Shown here in pieces: positions 33,800 to 46,935 of a stretch of 64,000 nucleotides of DNA. Within the stretch, counting starts at the first letter, position 1. Every line of letters begins with the position of its first letter. The notes under the pieces were generated by a model. It was not told where the DNA came from. It saw only the letters and a list, made by a program, of their open reading frames with translations, and searched no databases. The DNA lies in NCBI GenBank assembly GCA_030765045.1, contig CM060962.1:169817259-169881258 (forward strand). The letters run 5' to 3'. Source of the DNA: Tenodera sinensis (taxonomy: Eukaryota; Arthropoda; Insecta; Mantodea; Mantidae). Position numbers and translations under genes: made by a program.

Positions 33800-34500
33800 T
33801 TTCATGGGTTTAACACTTCATGAAGTGCTCAGTATTGTTGAAGAGGATGTGGACATACCAACTGATAAAATTTAGAAATAGTTATAATGCCACCTGTCAA
33901 TACAGCAAATCCTGAGTTGTCAGATGAAGAATGGCCACCAACAATTTACTGAGGAGTCAATTGCGGGCTTAAGCAGAATGTTTTCAATGCTGCATTCTTA
34001 CAACAGTGGATCCAAAGGGAGATGAAGAGAGTGGAGAAGAAGAGATAGTGGAGTATCAGATTCAAGGAGATGATAAAAGTTGAAACAACTGTGGTGCAAC
34101 TAGCGATCATGAACACAATAATTTGGAGCAATCATGAACACAATAAATTGGAGCGATCATGAACACAATAATTTGAAAGGAAATAAAGCAATTAAAAATT
34201 GCAGCGAGAAATGATACGTTTGGAAACATGGTAAGCTCAGTGTTTTGCCTACTGTGTGGCCTAAATTATTACTTGCAAAATAGGATCAGTTTCCTTTAGA
34301 ATCATTTCCAAATTTCTTTGATAATGAAGTGCTGCAACTTCTAGTGGAGAAGAGCAACAGATATGCTGCAAGGAAGAACAAGATGCAGTCTTTGTCATAG
34401 AAAAGTTTCTCCTAAATGCCAGAAATGTAATGTTGAACTTCATGCAGCATGTTTTGCTAGCTATCATACAAAAGGCTTAAGGAATTGTATTTGAAATGCT
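33800..34500 (+). pseudogene. piggyBac transposase, internally deleted
   Basis: Both ends of a piggyBac-family transposase are present without the catalytic middle. N-terminal: 'LTLHEVLSIVEEDVDIP' (about 33809-33860), then after a frameshift 'IVIMPPVNTANPELSDEEW' (about 33880-33932), the usual acidic start with the IYI-PP-LSDE pattern. C-terminal: CSLCHRKVSPKC then QKCNVELHAAC and FASYH (34384-34467). This gives C-x2-C-x7-C-x2-C-x7-C-x4-H, matching the piggyBac C-terminal Cys-rich zinc-binding domain. The DDD catalytic domain (about 350 residues in the family) is missing. A 25-bp triplication lies in the gap. Confidence 0.75.
34106..34180. repeat. 25-bp tandem repeat, three units
   Basis: ATCATGAACACAATAATTTG plus GAGCA, starting at 34106, 34131 and 34156. 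It sits inside the piggyBac remnant; the 25-bp period shifts the reading frame, so it arose after loss of function or caused it. Confidence 0.9.
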
Positions 34501-37500
34501 GATAAAACATATGCCTGTTTCTACTCTCCTTTTAAAAGGACATCTGTTTTTAACAAAATAGTCTAAAATAAATGCAAAATTCTATGAAATTATTTTTCAC
34601 AACTGCATTTTCATCCATTTTGTGCAAAAGGTTTAACATTTTTTTAAAGAATTCAGGCATATCTGAGTTAAAGCTACTTAAAGGTGAAACATGTCTTTTG
34701 GCCAGAAATTGTAACTTAAACATTATTTAAGCAAAAGGTTTGCTTATATAAATATAGAGTTTTTTAATACAAGCAGCTGTCATTCTGTTACTGAAAAACC
34801 ATAATTAATTTGTTCACATGTGTATACATTAAAATTAGTGTACGTATACCTGAAATCGGAATAAATGTATTCAGTGTTTTCCTTTAGATAAAAGCACTGC
34901 ATTTCTTCATACCACTTTTCATTGTGCAATCACACATTTCTTTAAAATTAGCCACTAGATACTGAATTCATATTTTGATCTAAGGAACAACTGGATCGTA
35001 GGTTTTAAACTGTTAGTAGAAATTCAAACAAATAACTAAAAACGTACTATATTAGACGTAAGCAGTAAAGTCCGAACCACACAACTCCAAACAATATATT
35101 AGTGACGAAACAGCATAAATCCATTTTTAGCTCATTTTGTTATAATTTTACCCGTTTAAATCAGTGATATTTTATAGGTGCTTAGATACGTCTTGCATAA
35201 TTTTTTTCATTCCTTCCAGAACATTGATTTTAATTGACGTTTTTCTTCCTACCGAAGAAAAGAGCTTTTCTGGAGTTACAAGACCTTGGAATGACTTAAA
35301 CGTTATCTTGCTTTCACCTTCTTTACCACTTGGTCTTTGGTAACAAATATGGATACCAGCTTTCCCACTAACAAACGATTCAAATATTTTCAAATTTACT
35401 TGCAGCAATCTAAGGTCTTTGAAAGCTCTCAAGCAGCCTCATACTGTTAATCAGTGTGGAATCCGCTTGTTACGGTGGCATGTGGAAACTCAGAATGTGA
35501 CAAAGAGGAACAAAATACTTAATCTGATAAAACTCGTTTGCTTTAACTCTGTAGGCTTTGATCTCTTAGGGTTTACCAATTATACAGAAGCCATTCAAAA
35601 AACAAAAACGAAACTTTACAGACCATTCGCAGAAAATTCAATATATAAATTTTATTTGCCATGGAAATATTGTAATCATCTGGTATTTTCATTAAAATGT
35701 TTAGAGCCACTTTACAGCATAAAGAATTTTAACTGGTGGCTTTCTTTGAAGGGATTTTACTGAAGTCATCACGTCACATTAGCTTGTGTATGTGGGTGAG
35801 TGTTATTGTCTCTCTGTGTCTCTCTTTCTCTTTCTGTGCACTATATAACTTAATAACGAAAACTCACAGAAATTACAAATTTCATACGTAAACCAGACAC
35901 CCTTCAGTAATGTCAGCCTAATATTTTCAACCAAATCCTCCCCGAAATTACCATTTACATGAAAAAAGACTTCGCCTTTGTTTTGATATAGAATGTCTGT
36001 GTAGAGTTAGTTTAAAATGTCATACACTTAATATATTAACATACAATGCTTGCATTAAATTTTCTGTGAATAGTCCTTGAACTCCCCGAATTTTAATATA
36101 TTTATGAAAACTCAAAGACAAAAACCAGCTTGAGAAAAAGTGTAAAACTCGTTACATTATACAGTTTGTCAAATAAGCTTTCCGTAGCATTAGCATTTCC
36201 GAGATCCCCATTACTATACTTTTTCATTTTCCAGCATGCTATGAAACACGCTTCAAACAAGCGTCATTTGTATTTGTTTGTTCTCAGCTAATGCAAACAG
36301 TATAAACAGTAGGAATTATCAAGACAGGCGTACACAAATCGCTGATTGCTGTGTCTGCCTCCTGTAAGCTTGATGTATCTGACATGAGGCGTGAATTGAA
36401 ATTGTTTGTACCAATATGATGATTAATATGAAATAAATATAGAAACAAGCGTTGGTTTAAATAATTTGTAGGATATAAACGAAATCAGTAGTAGGTACAG
36501 AAAATCGTATGATCCGACTTTTATTTCGGTGATTACTGAGATATTCAATAGCATTTATAAAATATGGCACAATTAAGGGGAAGTATTGTAGTATTGAAAA
36601 CATTTTCAAACCTGCCCAAAAAAGTGTCATGATAGACCCACATAGGCTAAGGACATTTTTTCAAAATGAAGGCCTTAGTAATTATTGCAGAACCACAAAT
36701 ACTTTTTATCCGAATTACTGAACGTTTATTTAAACAAATTGAAAATTGGCAAACGGACACCAACAGTTTTAGTCACTATCACCACCCGTACAATTGATAC
36801 ACAAAACATGGATCATTGTCGGTCTCTACACTAATTGAGCCAATGCACGCAGTTCTGCCCTTCCTTTTAACGCTGTTAGTATACCCAGAAGATATTCTCG
36901 TTCTCAAACGCAAGTTGCTTCTAACTTTCCGGGCTTTTGCTGCTGCTTTTTCCTTTTCAGCGCAGGCAGTTTTCCTAGCTTTTAGATCATTTATGTATCC
37001 TGCAGTTGTTATAAAAGCAGATTTTCAGGATTCCCTTTTCATTCCTGGTTTACTTTCAATATTGTGACGGTTTCTTTCTAAGCCTCAAAAGAAAATGAAA
37101 GAGATATGTTTTGGCAGCCGATCGCTTTTGTGTTTGATGAAATAAGTAGCAACGCTTGGTAAAAGAGAAAAAACAAATGTAGTGCATTTGAAATTTAAAA
37201 GGGAAGTAAATTGTGATTTATCACGTACATCTATATTTCAAGAGCATTATAAATTATAAAATAGAATAAGGAAGGTAAAAGGTCGATGGTATACAAGGGT
37301 TAAGTTTTGTATCTATATGTTGGGTAAATGCAGCTTTTCCGTCACCAACGGAACAAGGAAAGATGGGTGAGTGGAAGGGCAGATAAACCTCATTTTAATT
37401 TTCTTTAGATTTATCTCCAAAATCTAAATTATTATTATGGAAAAGGTTGCAAATGTTGCTTGAAATAAGCAAGGTTTATTGGGTTAAACGATTCTGTGTT

Positions 37501-37888
37501 ATAAGAAAAGCTTTAACCTTGCCCTTAGAATCACAAATACATAAGACTTTGCAGTAAACTTAATGGAATATTATATTGAAAAATATAACAACGCTTTGTC
37601 CCTCTATAAACTCACCTATATTTATACTGGAATTAAAATTACTATCGAAATAGCTTTAAACATGTTTGTCTATTACGTTATATTATAACACAGCTTCGAA
37701 TGAAAAATTTTCTTCTAATAGTACGCAATATACCAGCTTTCTTGTGTGACATTAAAATTTAATTACATTTCTATGAATTGACACAGTTTCTGAAATTTGT
37801 TGAACTGTGTTCCCAGCTTGCGATTACCGAATAATCTGTAGTTTCTAATGTGTAGGCGATATGCTGTGAATCAAGCAACAGTTGAGCA
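34501..37888. other. No gene seen
   Basis: 3.4 kb of AT-rich sequence with no recognisable gene. The plus frame at 35419-35763 (114 codons) and the minus frame at 35172-35432 have no domain. At 36790-37060 the minus strand gives a Lys/Ala/Arg-rich stretch (CAEKEKAAAKARKVR) that could be a scrap of a pogo/Tigger-type C-terminus, but this is too weak to call. Confidence 0.45.
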
Positions 37889-38130
37889 ACGATTTACTGA
37901 GCAACCAGAAAAGGATCAATAGATTCCTTTCAGGCCGACGTGTTATCGGTTATAGCTAGCATGTAGCATGAATAGTGCTGTCATTGGAGAGGTGTAAAAA
38001 TAGGGTTAACGATTTACTGAGCGACCAGAAAAAATCAACACTTTCCTTTCAGGCCGACGTGCCATTGGTTATAACAATGTCCAGTCAGTAGCATAAATAC
38101 TGCTGCATTTGGAGAGGAATAAAGAGAGGT
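37889..38130. repeat. 120-bp tandem duplication
   Basis: Two units start ACGATTTACTGAGC at 37889 and 38009. Both contain 'CCTTTCAGGCCGACGTG', 'ATTGGTTATA/ATCGGTTATA' and 'TTGGAGAGG'. Divergence is modest. Confidence 0.85.
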
Positions 38131-39374
38131 AAACAACTGGAGGCTACAAAGGCCTCGTTAAACAATCATGATAGCCTTACATTTCACTAAATTAATTTCC
38201 TGTACAACTGAGTATTGGAAATTTGTTTAAACAATTGCTTATCTCCAATCACTTTTGTTCTTCCGCGGGCAGAATGTTTCATAGCTTCGTGTATTCACTG
38301 AAAACTATCGTTATGTCAGTATTAGCTGAGTGAATCGCTCAGTAGTAAACTGTAAAGAGAACTCTTAAAACATCTTATTTAATCACTGGTTAGCCTTACT
38401 GACATGCTTTTCTCATTTACGATAAGGCCAAAATGTTCCCTGGTTATGTGACTTAAACGGTTAACGTGATTTTCATACTTTTCGTAAAGCAACACAAATT
38501 TGCATTTCTTTCGGTTTGAAAGAACAGCACTGAGTTGGGTTTCGTGAGAATTTCAAACAGACACGCTATTGGGGTTGCCGTAGGTTGATCTCTGTAAATG
38601 GCAGAGGCATCAATAGTCATACAATTGTTGGTCTCTAAGCATGCTTAGTTTGGAATTATTCTTGCCCGCATTCACGTTTTTAAGACAGACGTTTCAAAAG
38701 CTTCTGATCCAGGATCTGGAATTAGTACTAGTAAATGGTAATATCGCACGGACATGTAGTTTGCTGTTTGACTGCATTACCTGATTGGTTAATGACTTTG
38801 TTCTATTGCAGCCGCTAGCTATATGGGCAGAGCTTCTGGATTTAACACATGCCAAAGATATTTTCCGATTATAACTGTTCAAAGAGTATACCAAGATGAA
38901 AATGCCACACTAGAGGTACAAGCATCAACTCTGTCCTTTCGCGTTTAGAGATCTCATGGCCAGCGGCTGCCACGGTGGAACATTCTATCCAACGCTCCGG
39001 CCAAGACTAAGGCTCAAACTTTGTTACGGTGACAGTGCAACTGCATGTTAGATCACATCTGCTATGTTCACCCCAACTTACCAAACTGATTTTCCGTGGT
39101 AAAGTGAAGTAAAGTCTGAGAATATCTGTTCATTATTGGTTTGCAATCGGTCTTCGGTCAGAATCCGCACTTCCTATTTATTCTCTAAAAGCTCGATTTT
39201 TCAAATCATGTGCCATTAAAAAACCTGATCCTTCCAGATTATAAAAATGTATGGTTGAAGTACGTTTCAGTCCCTAAAGGCTTTAAATTTGGAATTTAAG
39301 TATGGCTGCGTTGTTTCTACACCTTCTTTAAATCCCAGCTATCTTCGTAACTACTCCTCATTAAACTAACCCCT
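38131..39374. other. No gene seen
   Basis: Unassigned; slightly GC-richer at 38900-39060. No coding evidence. Confidence 0.45.
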
Positions 39375-39540
39375 AGCACAACAGTCCTTCGCGAGCCAGG
39401 GCTTACCGTCCGGCCTCTGCATCGCCCACCTCTGCGCACTACAGGCGTCATGAGCGGAGTGCAGAACTGGAGGGTAGGACATGGTCAGTGCCCCGAGCTC
39501 TCCTGGCCGATTGTACGACCTTCGCGACCTGTTGTAACTA
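39375..39540 (+). mobile_element. R3 repeat copy
   Basis: Blocks CTAGCACAACAGTCC, 'AGGCGTCATGAGCGGAGTGC', 'AGAACTGGAGGGTAGGACA' and 'GTGCCCCGAGCTCTCC' match the R3 copies at 26.3 kb (reverse strand) and 59.2 kb. It lies about 50 bp from the foldback element. Confidence 0.6.
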
Positions 39541-39592
39541 CTCGTGTTATCCATAAAATACTTTTCGTAAATATTTGACAGGCACTAGTTAT

Positions 39593-39858
39593 CCTTGAAT
39601 TAACGTAACTTGGGTGTTCTAACAGTTTCCTCGGCGTGCGTTACGCACGTAGCAGGGAAGTGGCACAGCGGTCTGTTGTGATGACAATCTGGCTTGATAT
39701 TGAAGTAGTTAATAGATTTCGCTACGGGATTGCGTGGCCACGGCTACTTCAAGATCAAACCTGGTTGTCATGACAACAAACCACTGCGCCACTCCCCAAA
39801 CACGTGCGTAACGCACGCCGAGGAAACTGTCAGAATCCCCAAGTTACGTTAATTCAGG
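39593..39858. mobile_element. 266-bp foldback element, ~115-bp arms
   Basis: Nearly palindromic. The left arm CCTTGAATTAACGTAACTTG continues with AGTTTCCTCGGCGTGCG and TTACGCACG. The right arm is its reverse complement with a few substitutions, leaving a loop of about 40 bp (39710-39745). The flanks share TAT (39590-39592 and 39859-39861), a possible 3-bp target duplication. Each arm also contains a GTGGCGCAGTGGTTTGTTG-like word that resembles a tRNA A box, and on the right arm a weak B-box-like GGTTTGATC. Either a MITE or two head-to-head tRNA-like sequences. Confidence 0.75.
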
Positions 39859-40149
39859 TATAAGACCGTGCATTCGCCTAAATTGGCAGTCCTGGAGCAT
39901 GATACCCATTTGTTCTCAGTGTGTTTTAAACAGTTTTGCTAAATATATTGTGTTTTCAAATTCTTTTCCTTTATTTCGGGATCGTTTAGTTATTTTTACT
40001 TCTCCCAAATAATTTGTAAAGGCAAATAGAATCAGTGTTTCATCCAAGGCGTAAGTTTAGGAGAAATCATTCATTTAAAGGCCTCAATAGCAAAGACAAT
40101 GAAGTTCCACTAACCCCTGAAAATGAGAAAGTTATAGTTTCCTCAGGTA
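39859..40149. other. Short unassigned interval
   Basis: Nothing firm; a 63-codon frame at 40035-40226 has no known domain but adjoins the mariner remnant. Confidence 0.4.
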
Positions 40150-40765
40150 GTGCTCATTATCTCAGAAGAGGCAGGAGTAATAGCACATATTATTCTCCAC
40201 GTATACCAGGAACAATATCTCAATAGGCAACAACCAAAAACAAAGATTTTCCGGAATGTTGAAATGCATTTACATACAGCAGCTAATATACAAGAATGCC
40301 CCTTGTTACAGGTACCAGCAACATCCGCTGTTAATGCAGAATCTCTTTTGAGTGTCATCCTAAATATTTCGCTTACTAGTTCACGGGAAGTTGATCAAGA
40401 GGTCAATATAAACCATTCATCTGTAGTACAAATAATGAATGCTAAGAAGTTTCATCAATATCACTTGCTCCTACACCAAGCACTTCACGGAGAGATTTCG
40501 AAGCTCAAGAAACTTGTGAATGGATGCTGAGACGAATAGGAAATACATGAATGTCTGATGTGTAATCTTGGGTGACCATCTTGTGGACCACTTTTCTTCC
40601 TGGGACAACAAGAGTTACCTGGAGCTTCTCAGTAATGAGCTCCCCCTTATTATAGGGAAACAGCTTATCGCCAGTTCCCAAGAATTCAATATGATCGACA
40701 TTACACTAAACTGCAGTGGACATTACACCAAAAAGCAGTTCTGGCAACTTACATTGTAAATTTAC
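40150..40765 (+). pseudogene. mariner-type transposase, internal deletion
   Basis: The N-terminal helix-turn-helix half is readable: 'EEAGVIAHIILHVYQEQYL', then 'STS/SSRE...SSVVQIMNAKKFHQYHLLLHQ', matching the DUF4817-type pattern that ends in L-x-P-Y-H-x2-x-H/V-Q. After about 40510 the reading jumps to 'ILGDHLVDHF' and 'SYLELLSNELPLII' (40565-40665). That is the block downstream of the first catalytic Asp, so the first D region has been deleted. The second D motif is replaced by unreadable sequence. Clearly dead. Strand and order fit one element. Confidence 0.65.
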
Positions 40766-41029
40766 TTCAATTTTTACTTAATTTACATTGTAAAATTATT
40801 ATTTCTAACCTCAAATATCACAGGATTAAAGGAACATCTTTCAAACGATAATAATACTTGAACATCGTTGCGACATAACGCATGATGAACCTACACACCT
40901 TTGGAAAATTTTGTCCTGCAATAACACTGGATAAAATCACTTCCGAACGCTAAATATCGTAATACAGTTAATGCACTACTGTATCGCGAACACAAAAGTA
41001 ACAGTAACTGTAAATACATATAAAACAAT

Positions 41030-41061
<32 letters not shown>

Positions 41062-41329
41062 CACGTACACACGAGAACTACAATGTCGTCCACGGATTAA
41101 TACATCGTCTAAACAGAATCTTGTTGCCAGTTGCCTTCTCTGCAACGGGTTCACAAATAAGGGCTTCTATGGCAACATAACGGATGCAATAATAACGGCC
41201 GTAGCTTTACTACGGTTACATTTTTACGAGCAGTTTGGATGTACTAATGTAACGTAACAGATGGAATATCACCAATTATAGCCAGACCAGTTCATAACGG
41301 GGGGAAAATGTCACGGTTGGTTTTTGGGG
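40766..41329. other. Unassigned, with poly(A) run
   Basis: A poly(A) run of about 25 bases at 41036-41061 could be the tail of a retrotransposed sequence on the plus strand, but the DNA before it is not recognised. Confidence 0.4.
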
Positions 41330-41535
41330 CATTCCAATAAGCTGTTTTCTCTATACTAGAGAATGTGCCACTGCAGGAGCGAATGACAATGTTGTTTCAG
41401 CACGAAGTCCATGACCGTCTGCAGTCATCTTAATGCGACACTTGATTAGAAAAAGGACCTGCCTCCTGTCAAGCCAGATTACCTTATCTAACACCTAACT
41501 TCTTCCTTCGGAGTTACTTAAAGTAGATCGTTTGT
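41330..41535 (+). pseudogene. mariner-type transposase fragment
   Basis: Reads 'ILENVPLQERMTMLFQHEV' (about 41353-41410) and, after decay, 'ARLPYLTPNFFLRSYLK' (about 41472-41523). These match V-P-L-x-x-R-x-x-M-x-F-Q-H-D and the A-R-S-P-D-L-T-P-x-D-F-F-L-W-G-Y-L-K block. Both catalytic Asp positions are changed (Glu and Tyr). It overlaps in protein space with 40150-40765, so it is a separate element. Confidence 0.65.
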
Positions 41536-42737
41536 GCGGAAGTGCTATAAGATAGAGAAAGCGCCAAAGTATTACTGTGGGTTGTGTATCAGTTATTCTC
41601 ACCATGCTACACCAAGACGGAAGTTTCATTCAACAGCGTGCCCAAAGTGTACATTAACAATGATGCTCATCATTTCGACCACTTCCCTAGTGTTGTGTTT
41701 GAGGATTAGAACTTATTAAATAAAAAGGCTCTTTTAGGGATACAAATATATACCAACATGAGATGACATTAACAACGAAATACACTTCTATGCACTGCAT
41801 CAAAGAAACAAAATTGTAAAAGTATTCAAACTTCCATGGTAGACTACAAAAAGTTGTTTTCTTATCATCTTATTTAAAAATGTATAATTCTTGTTTCTTT
41901 ACATCAAATATATCTATGTCGCTTTTAAACACTTTCGTACCTGCATTTTACCAATAAAAACACTAAACAGTAACAGCATATTAAATACAAATACAAATAA
42001 TAATTGCAAATTAAAATAATAACAATGTTAAAGATAATTTATACTAAGGTCATTTATGACTATTACAACCCAATAATGGAGCTAGAACAAACAGGTGATT
42101 CTTTTACTGTAGACAGACTATTTATAAACACCAAAAATCAACTGTTAATTTGATATAATAGTATTTGTTTGTTCCAGTATACATTTTGTGTTGTGCAAAC
42201 GTCAGCTGTGAAATTCCCAGTGTACTAAAAGGCAATGCTAAAACATCTGCTATATTATTATTTCGTTGAGCGTGCAAGCAAATATATAGCTAGAACCTAC
42301 TACAGGCACCCATGTTTTCATGTTGGGGTATAAACTGCAGATTGCATAACACTTTAAAGGTAGGGGTGACTGGCTCACGTGGTATATACACCTATTATTA
42401 CATCCAATCCAGTTCCCATTTATCGCTTGATATACTGTTGCCTGGATGTACAGTATTGTTTTCATGCTCCAAGGATGTGTTGACTCTCTGAATAATGCAG
42501 AGTTAATACCAGTTAGATTCTAACAATGAAAAAATAACACTGACTTTGGGGTGAAGTAACGCCGATTTTCACAAAAAAAAGTAATACAGCATTTATAGAT
42601 CCTTACTAGTGACTTCATAGAGATACTAAAGGTAACAGTAGACAAAGGAGCGCCTCGCCAATAGGAGAGTGCGTACTACTCAATATTCAGTTTCAATAGA
42701 GCTACTTATGCTATTCTCAGCACAGCTTACTAATTAT
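41536..42737. other. No gene seen
   Basis: AT-rich unassigned sequence. The small frame at 42250-42465 (-) has no domain. Confidence 0.45.
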
Positions 42738-42892
42738 TGTGACGCCGGCCGCGGCACACAACAAAGGGCAGTCGGGGCCAAGCTACTTCACACATGAAAG
42801 ACGCTTTAGGTCAAGTTTCCCCACACCACTCACGCGTGCAAACACGTGACAAAATGAGCACGGCACGTCAAAAAAAGGGGTTTTCCAGGGCA

Positions 42893-42968
42893 TTCCAGAA
42901 ATGCCCGGCGGCCGGCTTATTTGCTGACATCCGAGAAAGAACTCGCTATATCATCGCCGGTATAAAAG
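42893..42968 (+). promoter_or_regulatory. LTR B promoter: HSE-like site and TATA box
   Basis: TTCCAGAA (42893-42900) fits TTCnnGAA, and TATAAAAG lies at 42961-42968. The CRE seen in copies A and C is degraded here. Confidence 0.45.
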
Positions 42969-43153
42969 CTTGCGGAGTGCGTGAAGGTGGGCAGTGTTTG
43001 AATGTCAGTGAGTGCGAGACAGCTCTGTGTGTTTGTGTGTGTGGGTGAGTGTGTGTTTGTGGCTGTATGCGTGTGTGTGTGTTGCTGTCGTCAAAGATAC
43101 GTCACTTCCAAGTGAAGAAGCTGTAATGAATGTTGAGTGGTTGTATCGTCGGA

Positions 43154-43745
<592 letters not shown>

Positions 43746-43943
43746 GAGACGAGAAGGTGAAGAAAGACAGTTAAAGGACTGAGTCAAGGTCACGAGAAGA
43801 AAACAGTTGTGAGTTGTAATATTACAAAAGACTGCAGACCGTATTAACGTAGTAGAAGAGAACTGTGTTTTTGTGAACAAATTTAGAAGAAAACAGTAAT
43901 AGTAAAGTAACCAGACTGAATTTTTTCGTTTTTGTCACATTAT

Positions 43944-44979
43944 GTAAACAATAATAATAAGCCACATATTTCTGCTTCTAATTTACAACTCTCACCTTAC
44001 TATATCTTTGTAAATACTGGCAGTTTTGTGCAGGCCAGAATGTTACAAAGGCATCAGAATATTGTGGGTTCGCATATTTCATAAAACATTAGTGTGAAGT
44101 ATGTATACACTAAGTTTATGATAAAGTAAGATATTTCGTAGGATATGTCACTTGAACTGGTTTTATGAAACATACTCGTAAATCTGTAGGCGTATGCAGT
44201 TACCATTTATCATGTGTCACCTGTAATATTAAGTTTTATGAAACAAGGCTCTATTCGGAAACTTCAGAGCAATTGACCTTTCAGTTGTAACCTTACTTAT
44301 CGAATATAGGTTGAAAGATCCAATAACATATACTAGAAAAAATATTTTCCGCACAGTCTGTAAGAGCTTTGATTATACTTGTATGACATAACATAAACCT
44401 CTTAAGCTTCATGGCAGTGACAGCAATGGAGTTGGCATGTGGCAATGAATAATCCTTTTCATTGACGAAGCATCATTTCATTTGAGTGACTGCATTAACT
44501 GCACAATATAGGCTATTGATCGGATTCAGGTTTTATTGGATGAAAGAGAACCAACCATATGCAGGATGAACTCCGATATTAGTGGGTTGAAATGTGCATA
44601 GAAGAAATAATTGCCAATTTTTTCTCGTAAGAATTGATTTTAAAAGGATAAAATTGAATCCCTACCTGATTAACTGTTTCGATGAAGTTCCTTTGCAAGG
44701 ATATAGACGAATTAGTTAAAATAAAAATCTTCTCAAATAGACATATTTAAATGGTCTCTCATATATTCTTAGATGTTTTTTTTTTCTCTGAGAATATACG
44801 AAGTGTGTTAGCCGAATTTTTTTCTGCGATGAAATAATGATCAGAGTGAATCTATTTGGCTTAAAAAGAATATGGTACAGGATTATCCGAAAAAAAGTTT
44901 CCGTTGCAATACAGTAGAGTGCAAGAGAACGTGCCAATGTTTTGCTTTACTAGAACGTTATTCATTTAAAATGGTCCTA
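43944..44979. other. No gene seen
   Basis: AT-rich, unassigned; a T-run at 44777-44787. Confidence 0.45.
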
Positions 44980-45520
44980 AATTCGGGAGGTCCCTGGTTC
45001 AATCCCCGCTACCGCAGAATCTGGCTTGGGTTTTTCTGTTGTTTCCGCTTGTCACTGAGTCGAATGCTAGGGTGCTAATTTCACACCATGATTTCCTTTC
45101 CTTCATTTCCCTTCATTGCATTTTCTTATCCTTCAGGTATGCTTTAGGGCACCTGGGTTGGACAAATGGCACGGGTGCTTGCGAATTATAGCTCTTGTTC
45201 TCCCACTAGGTAGCGTTGTGGGGTCGCTGTGCTCTCGTGGAGCGGACACTCGTATGACACCGGGCTCTGAGTGATGGTGACTGCTCGGTGGGGCCTGGCG
45301 CCGAGATGAAGAGGTATCAGCACTTTTTAGACTTCCTTGCGTCTCTATGGCCCGTCTGCCTGCGGCATCCTGCAGTTCCCTCTATCTTTCTCCTCCTTCT
45401 AAGAGAGGTTAGCCACAGTAAATCTGTGTGGAAGTCATAGTTCGCGAGGTGTCCCCCTCCCTTTCCACCTTACACCCTATACACCTTTTACCCCTTACTG
45501 TATCATCTATTGTCCATCAG
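44980..45520 (+). mobile_element. SINE S2-like element, head truncated
   Basis: Begins at the B-box side (ATTCGGGAGGTCCCTGGTTC then AATCCCCGC). It continues with GGGTTTTTCTG, 'CACTGAGTCGAATGCTAGGGTG' style first body, 'CTTTCCTTCATTTCCCTTCA', and a GC-rich second body (CTCGTGGAGCGGACACTCG). It shares the plan of S2 and of 22574-23070 but differs in the second body. The A-box half of the head is missing. Confidence 0.5.
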
Positions 45521-46734
45521 TGAGTCAGTAACTTATCGGTTTGAATTTAAGTCTGACACACAAGCATTAGTCTATGAACAAAGGTCAGCCCTAGGTGAGT
45601 GGGGAAGGCCAGGGGACTGATTATTTCACTTCATTACCTGGAGAGGATACTTCACAATGACGGTACACACTGGCCTTTGAATGAATCCATATCGTATTGG
45701 TTTGGCACCAATGAAGTATATCTGCTATCAGAATACCAAGTAAGCACTCTTGACTGGTTTTATCTCATTAAATGCCCCAAACATCTCTTTTGTGTCGTTT
45801 TCTCTCTCTCCTCGTTCATCTAAACTTCATGAATGTCTTTGTGCGTGTAGTACCCGAACCAAAATTAAAGAAATTTGTCAGTTCAGCACACGAAAAATAT
45901 TAATAAATTTTCATATTTAAATATTATAATGATCATTATCGCTTCCTCTGAATTTTAATCATAACCTCCTCTGCTTTTCTTTTCTTGTGATCAGGTTAGA
46001 GAATCTATGGCTGTGGCAAAACTTAATGGTGGGTGGCTCGACATCCAGTCACAAGCTTGCCACGCCTGGTGGTATTGTTTAGCTAAACACGCTATAAAGC
46101 CGGTGATATAAATATAATTTGCACCCAGAAAACTTATTTGCACAACAGGAAAGAGAATAGTAATACTCAGCTATCAGCCGCCATTAAATTTTGCATCTAC
46201 CATAGCTGTACTGCGCTACAGATGTACAACAGCTTATGTAATTTGACGCAACAGATCTACTATTCAAATATCAAAAGATGGCTGTTTCTTGCTTCGGTGA
46301 ACCATTTAATAGATGAAATAATTCGAAGGAAACCGCAGAACACACAGTACAAAAGGAAATAATTTTGGAATCAGTTTGGAAAATCTTTTATTCAACGAAA
46401 TTAGAAATTAGGAGCACATACTCCAACCCCTGATATTACCAGCATATTTATAACTTGAAGCACCAATATGACAATGTTGTAGGCCATGCCATTGGACGCT
46501 GATGTATGTATCGCTTGAGCCTTTTGAGAAGATCAAGAATAAGTAGGTATGTGTTCGAGGTTTCATTTCTGAGTCATGCTGTACTCTCTCTCTCTCTCCC
46601 ATATTTTTCTAAAATACTTTAATATTGAAGGATCCACAATACATGCATATCTATTGAAATATCTACATAACAATTTTGGACGGAATACACGAGATATTCT
46701 AACTACTCAGGTGGTGGTTTCAAACAGTGGTGGA
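45521..46734. other. No gene seen
   Basis: Unassigned; a CT run at 46582-46597. A GC-richer patch lies at 46030-46080 (GGTGGGTGGCTCGACATCC), of unknown origin. Confidence 0.4.
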
Positions 46735-46935
46735 GAGTCCTGGAATTTTTAGGGCATAAAAATCCTTTGTATGGCTTCCTTCGGATGGGAAGTAAAGCTG
46801 GTGGTTCCGTGTCGTAGATTTATGGTAGCCGAAGATCCTTAAAGCCTAATTATGAAGCCTTTCAGCAAAATGATGCAGTCCTTCAAGCCCAGTATTTTAA
46901 TGGGTCGCTAAGAGCCATAAGTCAAAGAGGGTCTA
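46735..46935 (+). mobile_element. Possible SINE-type fragment
   Basis: Contains 'CTTCCTTCGGATGGGAAGTA' followed by AAAGCTGGTGGTTCCGTGTC and GTAGATTTATGG. From memory, sequence of this style is common in arthropod SINE bodies; no head or TSD is visible. Confidence 0.3.

Noticed and set aside
36790..37060. pogo/Tigger-type transposase C-terminus on the minus strand
   Set aside because: Only a Lys/Ala/Arg-rich run supports it; no catalytic motif or terminal repeat was found.
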